A stretch of DNA of 64,000 nucleotides from Mimachlamys varia (taxonomy: Eukaryota > Mollusca > Bivalvia > Pectinida > Pectinidae), in contig OX392534.1 of NCBI GenBank assembly GCA_947623455.1, forward strand, positions 36,771,426 to 36,835,425, in the 5' to 3' direction. This document shows, piece after piece, positions 1 to 15,000 of the stretch (positions are counted from its first letter, which is position 1; the number at the start of each line of letters is the position of its first letter). The notes beneath the pieces are model-generated. The model was given only the letters and a program-made list of their open reading frames with translations, did no database searches and was not told the origin of the DNA. A program made the position numbers and the translations under genes.

Positions 1-59
1 CTGGTTCAACTTTGTTGCCATTTTCTTCCACACGCACCAAAAGTTTGGTGACTAATTCT
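1..59 (-). CDS. Gene A exon 9 (partial): juxtamembrane module continued
   Basis: The acceptor tttaaacag is followed in phase 2 by ELVTKLLVRVEENG, running off the window. It aligns with gene B exon 10 (PMTTILVSAYVKD). The membrane helix and cytoplasmic tail must lie further left. Confidence 0.7.
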
Positions 60-3000
60 CTGTTTAAAAAACAAAACAGAACAATACTTAAAGAAAAGAA
101 TTAGGAAGAACCACCAATAAGAGGCTGCGATCAATCCTACTTTCTGTTACTCGGGGCAATTTCGCTGCAGCTTGGTTTTGGTCCTGTACTATTTTGCACT
201 AACTCCCAAGGCGATAAGCGACATTATCAGTATCGTGAATAGAAATAAACAGCATAATACACATAGAATTTAAATGAAAAGGGAAAATTAAAAAAGGGTG
301 AAAATTGATATCATGGATGCAGGGCGAAAATTTGACCAGGTGAAACTTTTTCGGGATACAGTAGTATAAATAAGGTAGGGAACATAAAATTTCTATCTTA
401 CAAAACGTATAAAAGAATAATATATAAATGGATTGAAATAGAATATCTACCGTATTTGTCGTAAAATGTTGTAAATGTTAGTTCCCATTTTATCATATAT
501 ATATGCTTAACAATTTGAAATACTAGACAACATATTAAAGATTTGCAATTCTTTATCTTTTCATCCCGAAAAAGCATTGGTTTCTTGGTTGAGGATGTTT
601 TAGGAAGATTATTTTTTGTTCATAATCAACACATATACACTTCTCAGACATGTTCATTTAAAACAATACGAACAAGCCACGATGTAAATTCTGGAATGAA
701 TTAATACGTACCCATTCGGAAGTATTGCTGGTTTATAACTGATGACGACCTCTACTTTGCCTTTTAAATTCAATAGCTCCTTAAGAAGATTCAACATTCC
801 TTTCCGGACGTCTTCCCTGTTATCTCCGAGTAATCTCCCTTTGAGTATAATGGACGCTATCCTCAATGCTGAATTAACAAAAATCGTTACATCACAAACA
901 AATATGGATATATCATAACACTTATCATTCCTAATTTTGTCTAATAATGTATCTTTTTGGGTCTCTAATTCGTAGAGAAACTCAAATATTTATTTAAGGA
1001 TTAACTTGAATCTCTTTATATGTTTGTTGTGTTAAAACTCCATACCATAAAAAGATAAATTTAAGTTAATCCTTTCAATTTAATGTATATACTGCAAACA
1101 AAACTTTTTTGATGGACTCTTTTCTCTACAAATTATTACACTGCTGCATCAGCCAATCAAAAGCGACACTGTAAACGGCGACGTCATTTTATTACAATAC
1201 TGGCTCATAACATAATTTTTTAAGCCAATGGAAATGCTTGTTCCAAATAAGATTAAATTAACGAGTAATATCGCTAGTTAATGTGCCCCCTCTCCCGTAG
1301 CAGACAAACACTAGAACGTTCCAGGACAGACAGAAATTTGATTTAGATATAGCTGTAACGCAGGACGCATCCCAACCACACAGAATCTCATATACTTAAT
1401 TAAAACGAAAGCGTAACAATCTGAGGCCAAGGATTTTAACACAAATCTTTCCGTGCTTAATTTTACACCCCAAATACTTTTGTTTTTATACTTATTTGTT
1501 ATTATTTTCATAATGATCTATAAAGATAAGGTTTTTTTTCCAGTTTTTAACTTAACTACAGTCAACATTGTTAAACAATGTTGAAGGCGTAATTATGGTT
1601 TTATCTCTGTTGTAAGGGTATCCCTAATAACTAATAAAATAAATAGTATTGGTCGTTAGACAATTTTCTACAGGGAGAATACTACCACAATGTTTTATTA
1701 TACATTATAAAAACAATACCACTTTCTGATATAATTATTAATTTTTCCAACATACTTAGGATAACCACAACCACAGGTGTTCCTTTGTTTTTACCTGTTG
1801 ACGTTTCAGGAAGTTGTGTTGTTGTTTGCAATATCTCTGTATCGTTTACAGTAGTGACGTCAGTCGTTTCTCCTGTAGTCATTTCTCCCGTCGTCGTGAC
1901 GACAATTACAGTTGTCGACTCTATAAACATTGGTGTCGTCATATCCGTTATATTGCATACGTCACCAGTGATACCGTCAGGACATGTACAGGAAAATCCG
2001 AAATGTTCGATGGAGCATGTGCCGTTGTTTTCACATGGATTCTCGGCACACGGATCAACAGCCTCCTCACATATATCACCTTTCCAACCCGCCAGGCATG
2101 TACAGGTTACGTTACCGGACTCTATGGAACAGTTTCCGCCATTTTTACAAGGTTCGTCTGCGCATGTAAAATCAACTGAACTGCAGTTTTCTCCTGAAAT
2201 TTAAGTGTAAAACGTGACAAATCCATAGAAATACGATATTTTATTGATCATGGCAATCAAAGGGATGAGGCGTTAGTTATTACAACTTGCTAGTCCTTCT
2301 CCCGGACAAGTTGTAGATAGTGTTAGACATGGACAGTATGGAAAGCGATTTATCAAACGTTGATAATAGATTGTATCAGCTTTTGGATTGAAACATGGAT
2401 ATGAAATTATGGCCATGTTTATTATGTTGCACTATATCTGTCTGAGCTGTAATTGTCAAGTATCTCAGTTAGGTTGTATGCTTATATATCTGAAACTTGA
2501 TATGAACATTAATGTGTTCACAGGGAAACAATATATATGGTTTTTTTTTCAAGATTATTTTTATTGATGAGACATCAAAGGGCTTGATAATGTTAAATTG
2601 ATAATCTGCTGAAACAAAAATATTCTAAAGCTGTCAGATATTTCCCCTGGCGTAGCTTATACACATGCTGTTTAATAAGCAGTGTGCTTTTAATACATTA
2701 CTAGTTGTGCGAGTCGTTTTATCAATCGCCTAGAAAAAGAAATCATTTTAACCATTTTAACAGCGTTTATTAAAGCAATGAATTATTTAGTGAATGATAC
2801 TGTACATTTCCTCAGTGTCCAGTTGGGAAGAAATATCACGGATATTTTCAGTTTTGAGATTTAAGTGTTTCAATATAATACTTAATAAAATAAAAAAAAT
2901 GACCTCTTTCGGGTCAAAGTTTTGATCCTCGAGACTAGTATACGAAAACTTATCCATTAGACCACCTTTGTGCATACACGCATATTGATGAGATCTTATG

Positions 3001-6000
3001 AATATTTTGATCAACCCACAACATTCATATACTTTTATTTAAATAATCATAAATCAAATGATAGAATATAGGTTAATACACTTCAATGTCAACTTTTTTT
3101 ATTTCTACATTATCTAAAAACACCACTATCGGAAGACTGGAGTCTTGTTAAAGATCGCTGTCGTTTGAGATCCACAAGTCATTTTTTCCCATTGTTCTCA
3201 TAATGATTTTGATTGAAATTATTCGATATGAATAGTCATGTCATAAAATAAATCAGAATAATCATTATCACTGACATTTTATATCAATCAATAAAGTGCT
3301 GACGTCACAGACATATATTACACGTATCAATTGGAATGTCTTCCTCTTATTAATGAATGACTTGTGTGACATCTTGATGTAAATTTTTCTTTCCTTTTTC
3401 AACTGACAGGACTGGTTTAACAAGGTCAATATCTTATTAATCATTACTAAAATATACATACCGGATGTTCCTAATGGACATGCGCATTCATACCCAACCG
3501 GTCTATCGAGACAAACATGGTTGTTATGACAAGGATCATTGTCCAAGCACTCGTTGACCCCGTCATCGTCACAAAACTTTCCTTGCCAGCCTGAAAGAAA
3601 TTATATAGATATCTGTATCAATATTATTCAACTTGTTACGTCAACAACAGCTTGCATCGTCATGAATCATCATTATTTAATCAACACATTTATTTTGCTA
3701 CGCAATCATGTTGGATTAAGATATAAACAACAAAAATATTTTGTCTTAATTGTTTGGTTCATATAGATTCTTACAATTTTTAAAATGAAAATCAAGTTAT
3801 GAAGACTTTCCAATGGCGTTATCAATAAACGATCCTTACTAGTGAGGGTAATGATAAATGTGATTGCGATTTAGATTGAAATATATCATGGCAAACATGG
3901 GGACTAAGAATACCTTTCACTTCAAGCTTGTAATAAAGCTAACAGTCCTTTGTAATTTGACATCTTATTTTCAATTACTAAAATTTATTAACCTCAACTA
4001 CTATCAGTTACTAAAAAAGAGTTCTGCTTGACATCTAAAGACTGACACTACGTACCAGGTAGACAAAGACGTTTGCCGTCGGTCTTGTCGCACGTGTAAT
4101 GCCCTTTGGTGTTATTTTGTGGGATACAGTACGTATCACAGGCTACCCCATAGTAATCCTTGTCACAATAGGTCTTCACCTTCACGGACAGCCTGAAAGA
4201 TAACAGCAATTTATCACAGTTTCTTTTGCATCAATCAATCAGATAGCGCTTGACATTTGTGTTTTAAACTGAATCACTTCCGTCATAACTGAATACATTT
4301 GAGAAAGTCTGGAGAAGAAATACCGACATTTAACTGGAATTTCGCGTAAAATGTGATTGCATGATAGAAGGAAATATATTAAATTGTCTCTTGTTTAGGA
4401 GAACTTTACGTCATCTAGAAATCTCGCACCTTAAGTCTTTCATCTTGTTTTCTTAAGAGTACATCTCAGAAGTCACGATTTTGTCATGATTTGTCATTTG
4501 TTGTCATGAATTTTTCACGCTTTAGTGTCTATGCATTGTCATATAATGTCGCTGGAAATATTAAAGTTTAGGGTTATGCTTTCTTTAAGTAAAGTATGTT
4601 ATTGATGTGATATTTTAAAGCTATATATTGTTTTTATTCATAATACGTTTCACGTCCTCTAAATTAAGGGTTTTTTATTCTTTTAATTTGTGTAAATTGC
4701 TACAATTTATAAAACACAAGAAGTCCATTTATTGCTCGGACGAAACAAACCAAATATATTAAGAATTTTAATGGTAGCAACATCGACTCCTTTCTTGAAT
4801 AAACAAAATAGATAAAAAAAAAAAGCCACGATACCATCTACTGAAGACATATTTGAGCTCTTCCAATTCAAGGGTTGGATAAGTTTATTAAGAATTTCCA
4901 GGGGTGAACGAATTATTACGTATATACTATATAGTCTAGTTAGTAATATCGACAGTATGGTCGACTACATGTATGTGTGGTGGATCCGAGCTAACGAATG
5001 TTCGTTGGATACGTAATTTACTAGAATAGACATGATATTATGATCGTTGAAGTAATATCAACAGTTAAACATTCTAATATGTCTTCAGGGGCGAAGGAGT
5101 TAAAAATCTTCATGAAATGGAAATACTACAATATATACATTGTATATATGTATGTGTACATGTTGGAAATTGTAATATGTAATGTCTTTGCATTGTGATG
5201 TAGATGTAAATGCGTCAAGAGTGTGATGTATAGATTTTGTTGTAAAAAAAACTTTACAGATACATATCACTTAAATAAGAATATTACAATTTGAGTGTTT
5301 CTCCCTTCAATACCACTCCTTCTGTGAGAAAATGCATGTATATTACATTATTATATTATATTATATTAAGATTATACTAATATGGAAGTACACATGATGT
5401 ATCTGTGAAGATAAAAAAAACTGATTTTTTTTTAAAATTGCAACAGTACGGAAAAAACATACATATCTTTATAGTTTACTTAACGCTATACACACGGCTG
5501 GTAACAATGGTGACTGGAAGGACCTGTAAGCAAAGTATTATGACTGATGTGACTAAGCCGTGAATATAAGCGGAAATGACAGATCTACCTTGTGAGATCA
5601 TCTTCGCAACAGTGTGTTGACATGGACAGATTGTGTCAACTAAATGGGACATACTGTGAAAACAATGCTTAGGTCAAAGTTCATTTTCAGATAAGTAACA
5701 ACAACGACTGACAGGCCTCGTAGCAAGCCTGTATATATGATAAGTGGATAATTACCGTAGTCTCTAGATTTACTTCTAGAGTACGTAATGTATGTAATAG
5801 ATATGAAGCCTTGTCTCTTCAGGAACTTACAAAAAAGGGGTAAAGATTTTTTTTCAAAACATGAGTTATAGAAAGTTATAGAAGCTCCTCTGAGAATCTT
5901 TGCAAATACATAAATATCTACAGCAATACAACCTAGAATGTTTTTGCAAAATACATTAATAACATGTACATTTAGTAATGGTATTCATTAATATCACAGA

Positions 6001-9000
6001 AACACAAATGACGAAGGAAGACAATTTTGTGCCCTGTCCGAGCGGCGAGCTCACAAAATCTCGCATAGCCGAAATATCTGCGGCCGCTACCACTTCGCCA
6101 ACTCGACATCCCCAAAAACAGGATGTTTCGATGTTGCATTGATAGACGGTCCGATATTCCTACATGATAATAGTGCATAAATTGTGTATTATAGAAAATG
6201 TGAATACCTGGTGTTTTTTTATAAAAATATTAGACATTATGTATCATAAACCTTTAGTGTTTTGTGATCCGAAGATTAAAATTTGAATTTCCTGTCGTAA
6301 GTGTACCGTGTTTAATATAAATATGCATTCATTATAGAGAATAATTTTTCAAACGTACTTCCGTAAAATCCAAAAGTCAGAAAATATTTCTACAGCAATA
6401 AGATTAATTGATAAACCGAGCATTTGATTAAGATAGACTTCAATTGAATCTTACGTTGTCCTCCTCTTGATTGTATAGCTGGAGGTTTTAGCTGACGCCC
6501 TATCTGGAGAGACCTTCTCTGATATCTCTCTGTACAGGAAATCCACGTGGTCTGACGGATTAGAACCAGGATCAGCATCATGTACCTCCACCTTGAGTTT
6601 CACGGATCCCTGATTGACGGAAGGAAAAACCACAAAATAACAGATGGTGGATAATGAGAACGTAATAAAACATTACTGATGCTTATTTGATATGAAGTGC
6701 ATATCATTTATATTGTTATGTCAACCACTTCGTAACGTATCATGTAAGAAGGCTAATTTACTAATGAACTATTATATAAGCATTGATAAAACTCATAAAT
6801 AATTCCAAAGTTTAATGTAATGATTGTAAGTAGCATTTATACAGAAAACTTAAACACATGTATCGAAAGGTTTACTATTACCATAATCTACATATAGTTT
6901 GATTGACTGACTGATTAGCTTCTTAAGCCAGATTTGATGAAACCGTATATCAAATGTTCCTACTTTATTTTCATTTAAAGTAAAGTGTATATAACATGTC
7001 CATGATTTGAACTATTCAGATAATGCTCATTCATTTGAATTAAAACATTATAACACTATACCTTAGTCGATTGACACACATTTATTATCCTACTTGTAAT
7101 TGGCTGTATATGTATTTGATACTAACGTTACCTGCCGTTATAGCCCCGGGCGACTACATACTTATCTGTCTTCTCTGACTTAATTGAGTCAAGATATGTA
7201 CATGGTTTGACACATTCTGATTTAAATCATAAATCAGCATATTGAACAAGCTTATTGTAATGTAATATCATCTTATGATGTGTGTGCAGAGAAAGAAAGA
7301 ATATTTTTATATTTATACTTAACGTTCAGCTTTTTGTACAGTGATGAATTTAAATCGTGCAACAGTCGTTTTTCGAATTATATATTAAGTTATGAACATA
7401 TTTAGTTTGAGACTTTATTTGCATTATTATTAAAATGTAACGTCGGAGTCGGTATTGACTTGTGGATATCATGCAACAGAGAAAGTGCCACCAACCTCGT
7501 TTGTAGAGGTGGAGCGATATGTTATACCGGACTCTCCAGACAATAAAGCAAGCAATCTTATAATAATAATTATAAGAATAATGTTCGTGTGCATTTAAAA
7601 ACAAGAAAAAATGTCCATGGCCAAAGTCAAAATTTTTAACAACCAAGAAGCAAGAACACCACTCTATCGATCATTCAAGCAGCCAACAAATAGTATTTAA
7701 TTTTTCGTAGTAAAACTGTATGGATATGTTTTAAGAAGCTTTTGCAGATTGACAAACCATATTACACGGAAATTGTGTCATACATATAGACTGCTATATA
7801 CATGTGTAAAAGCGATGATATATCACAACCAATAGAATTTATGTAAAGATTATTTCACACAACCAAAATATGTTTTATGTGACATTAAATCATACTTTCC
7901 GACCCGAAGAAAATGTTTACAAACAACCAATAACACATTTTATCGTGACGTTTCGATGACTACACTCTCACTTATATCATCTGACCTTTGACCGGTGTGA
8001 ACCGTAGTTCCTATTCATTGTATTATATAACTTCTATTCTATTGACATTACAAACCCGAAAAATAAACTGCTATATTAACAAAGTCGTATGCTTAAATGA
8101 CTATAGGCTATTTATAACATTCCTAATTTTACAGATCATTATTATTCATAATCGTCAAGAACCATATTACACACCGGCCAGGATTTCATTCGGAAAAACA
8201 TCGGATTTTTCACTCCTCCAAAAGATGATCCAAATGTTATAGTGTCAGCATCCGATATTTCCGTTGATTTGTATCTTCCAAACGGACAGTCGCGTATATT
8301 ATTTGCTCTAAAAATCAAACACAAAAAATTGGAGATAATGAATTGTCATGGTAAATTAAAAAAACGAACGTTAACAACTAATAACAAAATGATATATCCA
8401 ACTATTTCAAATGATTAACACATGTGTTGGATTAGGTTATTTGTCTTAAGACATCATTATAGAAAATTAATTGCGAAATGAATAAATATCATGACATCCA
8501 GGTTTCCGACTTTAGCAAGATTTGAGTATTGTCGGAGACCATGTACTAAACATTTTGCTTCATCAAGACGTGTGTATTGCATCATAATTATGGTATACCA
8601 ACCTTGGATAACAAAGACACGGGAATTGCATATGTAATGAAATATCATGTTTTTTAACGTTTTAAGAAATAGTTTTATATATTGTACCTACCCAGTCGCC
8701 TTATCCAGACAAATGTTGAACTTATGATCACACGCAGAGAAGCAGAACACCGATCTTCCATCACAACATTGGCCATTGCTTCCTTCGCCTTCGGAGTTCT
8801 TGTAGTGGACGAACTTCACCTCCAGAGTCACCCCGGCTGTGATGGTCTGAAGAACAGTCAGTTAAGGGTATTATATTGCCTCTAGACAACAATGCTTTGG
8901 GACAAACGTTTGAAAAGCTTACAAAGACGTCACCATTTGACATAGAACTACAGATATATCTTATTTTTTGCAAAATTTAACGAGAGGACCTGTAATAAAG

Positions 9001-12000
9001 GGGCATCGCATCCAATACTTAAGTGTGAGGAAACAGCATTGTGAGTGTTTTTTGTTTGTAATTTGTTCATTAATGATGCTGTGATATACTCTGCCATCTA
9101 ACAGTTTTGTACATATTAAGCCATTAGCCAACAAAAAATGAACAGAACTGATTCAACTTCCTAAAGATAGTTCACTTATCAGTGACAATTGGCATTTTAT
9201 TTTAAAAGTCCTGGAAGATGAAGGGAGGGGTCTTTTTTAGCATTAAAAAAAATAAAAATAGTTTTTCTTTCATTTGCACAATTGAATGGAATACATACAT
9301 TGATCCACTGTCAAAAATATAAAAAGGAATATATTTTTGAATTGTATGTATAAAAAAAAGTGAAACTGCAAAAGTATTGCATTTTGAGGATTTTAATTTA
9401 GCAAAAACCAAACGTTAACATACATGTAGTTGAACAATAACAAAACATTGTAAGAAGTTGATTATATAGCATAAAAATATTAATAGTAATACAAACTTCA
9501 AAATTGGGTTTTGTTTAATTTCAAAGTGTTTGCAGAAAAGATGTATCAGAACTTTTGGATTGCAGTGTATATGTATCAGGTCTGAAAAAAAACATCCAAA
9601 GATTATCTCTAGGATTTGGAAAACATCCAAGGATCATCTATAGGATGTGGAAAACATCCAAGGATCATCTATAGGATGTGGAAAACATCCAAGGATCATC
9701 TATAGGATGTGGAAAACATCCAAGGATCATCTATAGGATGTGGAAAACATCCAAGGATCATCTATAGGATGTGGAAAACATCCAAGGATCATCTATAGGA
9801 TGTGGAAAACATCCAAGGATTATCTATAGGATGTGGAAAACATCCAAGGATTTCTTTTTACTATTTCACACTTATAACATCTTATGAATATACATTTCAG
9901 TTTTAGATCTGATATGCATTAATTTATGTTATGCTATGTTTAACTATTGGTTTAGGTATCATTGTTGTGGTATTTATTGAATTATGAAGTGTTTTAACGA
10001 GTTCGTATTTGAAACAAACCAACATTGAATGATATAGAATGTTTGTTCATATAGCAATTGCGAATAAATTAGTACAGGCAAAAATAAATAAGAAATAAAG
10101 CAAGAGATAAATCGTACCACACGATGACATTCCTAAATAAAGCTTGTTGTAATTAAAATGTTCTTCTTCTCATAACAAGTAAGACATCTTTGGATAACCT
10201 ATTGTCAAAGAGTTCATGTAGTAGAAAATACGTGTAATATAATTATTTTACAATGTATATTACATCTTCGAATAATGGTTGTATAATTAATTAGTGAAAG
10301 TCATAACAGGGCCGATGCAGTTGTTCAAAAGTTGATTAGCTTAATCAGTGATTAGCGCAAAGTTTAAATATCATGTTACTTTAAAATGAAATCATAGATT
10401 TAGATAAGTTTGAAAAATGCCGCTATAAAGTGATTAAGTTTATCACCCTTTCAACAACTGGGTCCAAGAAACTAGGCAACGTCACTCTTTGTGTTTATTT
10501 CGAAAACGTGCAAGCATTCAGTATTAAATCATTGTTATTGTTAGGAGGGTTTTTACGTTGTGGTTTGTAGAATAGTGGAAACAAGGAGTATGGTATGCAT
10601 GGCTGACTGTGTAGAATAAGGTGTTTCCTTTAATTGTGGTCAAGGGCGTGTCGCAGTATTTATGTTTATTGGTGTGCTCATGTACTATATTTTTGTATGG
10701 TGCGTCCTTGTCCTGTGTATATTAGGGTCATTGGCCTTATCATGAAGGATGCATGTGACTTTTTGATTGATTTCTTGTGATTAGTATGAAAGGCAAACGT
10801 AGGTTCTCCTTTTTACTTATGATTTATACTGTTTGTGGTCCATTGCAGGTTTGTTATCTTTATCTTACAGCTGACAAGTAGATTGTATGCATGTTTACTA
10901 GGATGTTGATAGTTCACTATTGATTTAGGCGGCTTAGAGCTGCGTTTTTAGAATGCTTTACGATCCACTTTCGCTTAATCTTCGTGGACTGTTGTGCACG
11001 TGTAAGTAACAATTGTTATAATGATGAGTGGGTCTGAATGGGACTTTATCCACTAGTCCACGTCCTATATGTTCGCTGCGTTCTTCCGGCGACATGTTTG
11101 TCCATTACTGTATGAAGATATTGTGTTGGAGTAATTGTAGCCTTCAAATCGAGCCCTTTGAATGTAATTTATTTAAATAAAAGTGTCGGGGATCAATTAT
11201 CCATTTGAGCGTGTTTCCTATGGTACCGTGATACTTTATAATATTTCGCAAGGTCCTTCGTGATTTTGTTGGATGGTTTCGTATCAGATGTGTGACTGAC
11301 TCGAAACACGTTGTTACTGAACAATGTGCGAATTACGGGCTGTAAATCATTTTTGTTTTTTGTTTTTTTTTGTTTAAGTTGTTTCGTGGTAACTATAATG
11401 ATAATAAGTTGCAGGACTTCGCATGAAAAGGATTTTTTTGGATAAGTGTAAAAGGAGCGGGTCGGTGTGGCTTGCACATAGTGTTAAATACGGTCTCTGT
11501 CACTAAGCTGACGGAGCATGCTTCTTTGGCTCAGTTGGTAGAGCTGTAGATTATCACGCCGGAGACCCTGGTTCGATTCCTGGTCGGGGCACTCGACAGG
11601 AATGTGTTTTTCCCCTGTTCTATTTCATATATGGATATATGTTAATGTATGTATGAATGTTCGGTAATAATCCTAATATAAACTTATAAGTGCTTATTTA
11701 TATCCAGATTCGACCATAAAGTGTCCGTACTGTTGTTTCTAGCACATAATAGTGTATTACAGATATAATGTATGACAATGTCACCGTGTGGGTCATAGAC
11801 GTCACAAACACGTCACATCCACGTGTCTTCTTTAGTAGGACAATGACCAATAGCTTCTAACCTGACTAGGAACTAAGGACTAGCAACCACTGGCAGATTA
11901 ATTGGTGTCTAAGTAGTGTTACAATTAGTACTGGTTACATAGTGTATAAGATGTGAAGGACACCATGAAAAACGGAGAAAGCGTTTTATATAATATAGTT

Positions 12001-15000
12001 TTAAAGGTGAAATGACAATAACGTCGGTTTAATTTACTTAAGCTATTAACTACGTTTAGTAGAAACTCATAAACCGGAGAAATTGTCATACTGTATGTAT
12101 TAAGTATGGGAATAACGATAGACATATGTTTATGAAAAAAGGGAAAATATGAATTATTATTTGTTCCGCATATGAAGTAAACATGGGTTTGGATGATTTA
12201 TTCTACTGGTTTGCATAACTGACATATTAGTTATAAGGTGATATGAATTGTAGAGCACTTATCCAAATAGCGGATATAATAAGTAGAAAGAGAAAAAAAG
12301 TTAGCTGATTAATGATGACGAGACAGGGATTTTAGTGTAATTGTTGACACTATAATCGATGTCGACTGCTGACAAACAAACTAACAACACAATGATTCGA
12401 GAGATGCAGGCTGATCAGAACTATGGTCGTCATCTTTGTCTCAATGAGAAATATTCTGTATCTTTAAGTGATATGAATATGGACGTTTTTGAGTATGCTC
12501 ATTAGTGTGTTTACTTGTTGTGATTGACAATGATAATCGGTTCTCATTTTGAGAACTTGATGTTTACTTGGAGGTGACAAAGATTTACTATTCTGTATTC
12601 TCGTATGAGATGAAAGTGGACTTTTTGAATATGCCCATTCGTTTACCCGCTTGTTGTGTTTGAGAATGAATGTGAACTAGAAACAGAAGATGTTAAATTT
12701 TTCAGAACACATAATTGTATTTTCTAAATGTACTTTTTCAATGGCCTCACTGTAAATCTTTCCTTTGTTCATATTTTGTCAAGAGTTTATCGGTAATCGA
12801 TTTTGAGTCCTGATTATGTTTTTTTTTTTTATTTTCCATCGTTATCGCTTTTAGGTTCCGTCATGCTAGTAATATGATATGTGAATGATAATATGCTGTT
12901 CTTCAGATATGACTATAATGAGACACCGCATCCATGAAGCAGAAGGAGTATGCATTAGAAAACTACTCATTATCATTATATAAATAAGTATTAGGTACCG
13001 CATATGAAGAACAGGATATGAGGTCCTATGATTTATAGAGCAATGGCCATATGTTTCAAACCTTAGAAGAAGAAGATGTATAATACTGGTTTACAATGAT
13101 ATAGGACTATTTATATCTGTCATATGAAGAAGATGATTTATAAACTATGACGTGCTAGTAAACATACAAAAGTTTCATTTATGACGTACAGGACAATATA
13201 ATAAATCATAGACTACTAGTTAGCAACATGACTAAAAGTTATATCTATGACGTACAGGAGAATATAATAAACCATAGACTACTAGTTGGCAACCATGACA
13301 ATAAGTTATATCCATGGCGTATGGGAGAATATAATAAATCATAGACTACTAGTTAGCAACCATGACAATAAGTTATACCTATGGCGTATGGGAGAATATA
13401 ATAAATCATAGACTACTAGTTAGCAACCATGACAATAAGTTATACCTATGGCGTATGGGATAATATAATAAATCATAGACTACTAGTTAGCAACCATGAC
13501 TTTAAGTTATATCTATGGCGTATGGGGGAATATAATAAACCATAGACTACTAGTTAGCAACCATGACAATAAGTTAGGAGGATATATACATTATTGCATG
13601 CCTGTTTATATACATCATTGTAAGGTTCCTCCCTATCGCGTGTAAGTTTGATAGTTGTTCATACTAATTGTGGGATAGAATAAGTACACCTACATTGAAC
13701 AATGTAGTCTAAGCATTTTTATATGTATGTAGGTAAATGTCGTATATCTATTTCATAAACACTATGTTGTTTTTGGGTAAATAACAACTGTATACGTACA
13801 CGTTAAAATTATTTTTGTTTTTGTAATCTTTAAGTTCTCGCTATAACTGATCGTTTACGTAAACCATAGGTTAGCGTGATTTCCTATATAGAAAATAATT
13901 TTACAAATTTTACAATGTGTCCTGATTTTAGTGTACACAATGACCCCGTTAAGTTCAGATGTCTAACCTTGGAATAAAAAGCTTATATTATTTCATACCA
14001 TAAATACTCCAAATACATGTACGAACAAATCATTTAAAATTATATTGTCTTTACTATGAGTTTCATCATTAACCGGTTAAAGAATATTCTGATAAATACA
14101 TATGTATCAATCTGAACTCATACACGATTAAACTAGAGACAAAAGATGAACAATCGAAAGATTTACACGGAGACCCTTAAAACGTATGAGAGAATAACAT
14201 CTGGTATTCCGGAAGTGTAAGCATCATCTGCTGAATCGACCATGCCCTCCATGTAAATCTAGGTCAAATAAATAAACAATGTCACGTCCTCAAAATGAGA
14301 AGTGTGACATAATTCTCAATCACAAGTAGACATACATACAAATGCGTATATCCAAAAAGTCTACCTTCATACCATACGCGGATATAAAATATTTTCATTA
14401 AGATCAAGAAGCCGACCATAAGTACCTAAGAAACACTGATTATTGATAACGTCTATTCCGTTAAAGAACACTTCCTTTTGGGCTACTAAAAGAGAAAATC
14501 ACTTACTATACTGTCACAGTTTTTAGTCATACTATTATCAATGCAGTATCTGAATACAAAGACGTTCATAAATATTGCTGTATATATCAACGTTCTTGAT
14601 CTTTCATCAACTTCATCATGTGGGAGTGAGTATTAGGCCTTATTGGTCAGAAATATCATATCTCATTGTGGCTCTTAGACATCAGTAGGTCTGTCGACTA
14701 TCATGTGATTTATGATCTGATAACTGATCACTTCAGTATATATCCTTGAATATGAATGAAGACAACGTCGCAAAATAATGTTTAACGGTAGCTTTTTGTT
14801 CTCACCGCAGACAAAAGTTAACCTGACAGTTACATAGTTTTACTGTGTTTGATTGAATACATTCGCTTCCAGCACATGATGACACAGTAAACAACTGCTG
14901 TGGTTTCTTATCCGGTCTGTCGAAAATGACTAACGATCTTACCTATCACCATCACATGACAAAAATACCTCAGGAACCACAATTGTAAAAACAACCTGAA

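Noticed and set aside
9590..9851. CRISPR-like array
   Set aside because: Units are directly contiguous with no unique spacers and the genome is clearly eukaryotic. The same applies to the other arrays.
11518..11600. Functional tRNA gene
   Set aside because: Acceptor and anticodon stems do not pair and the T stem has a mismatch. It fits a SINE head or pseudogene.
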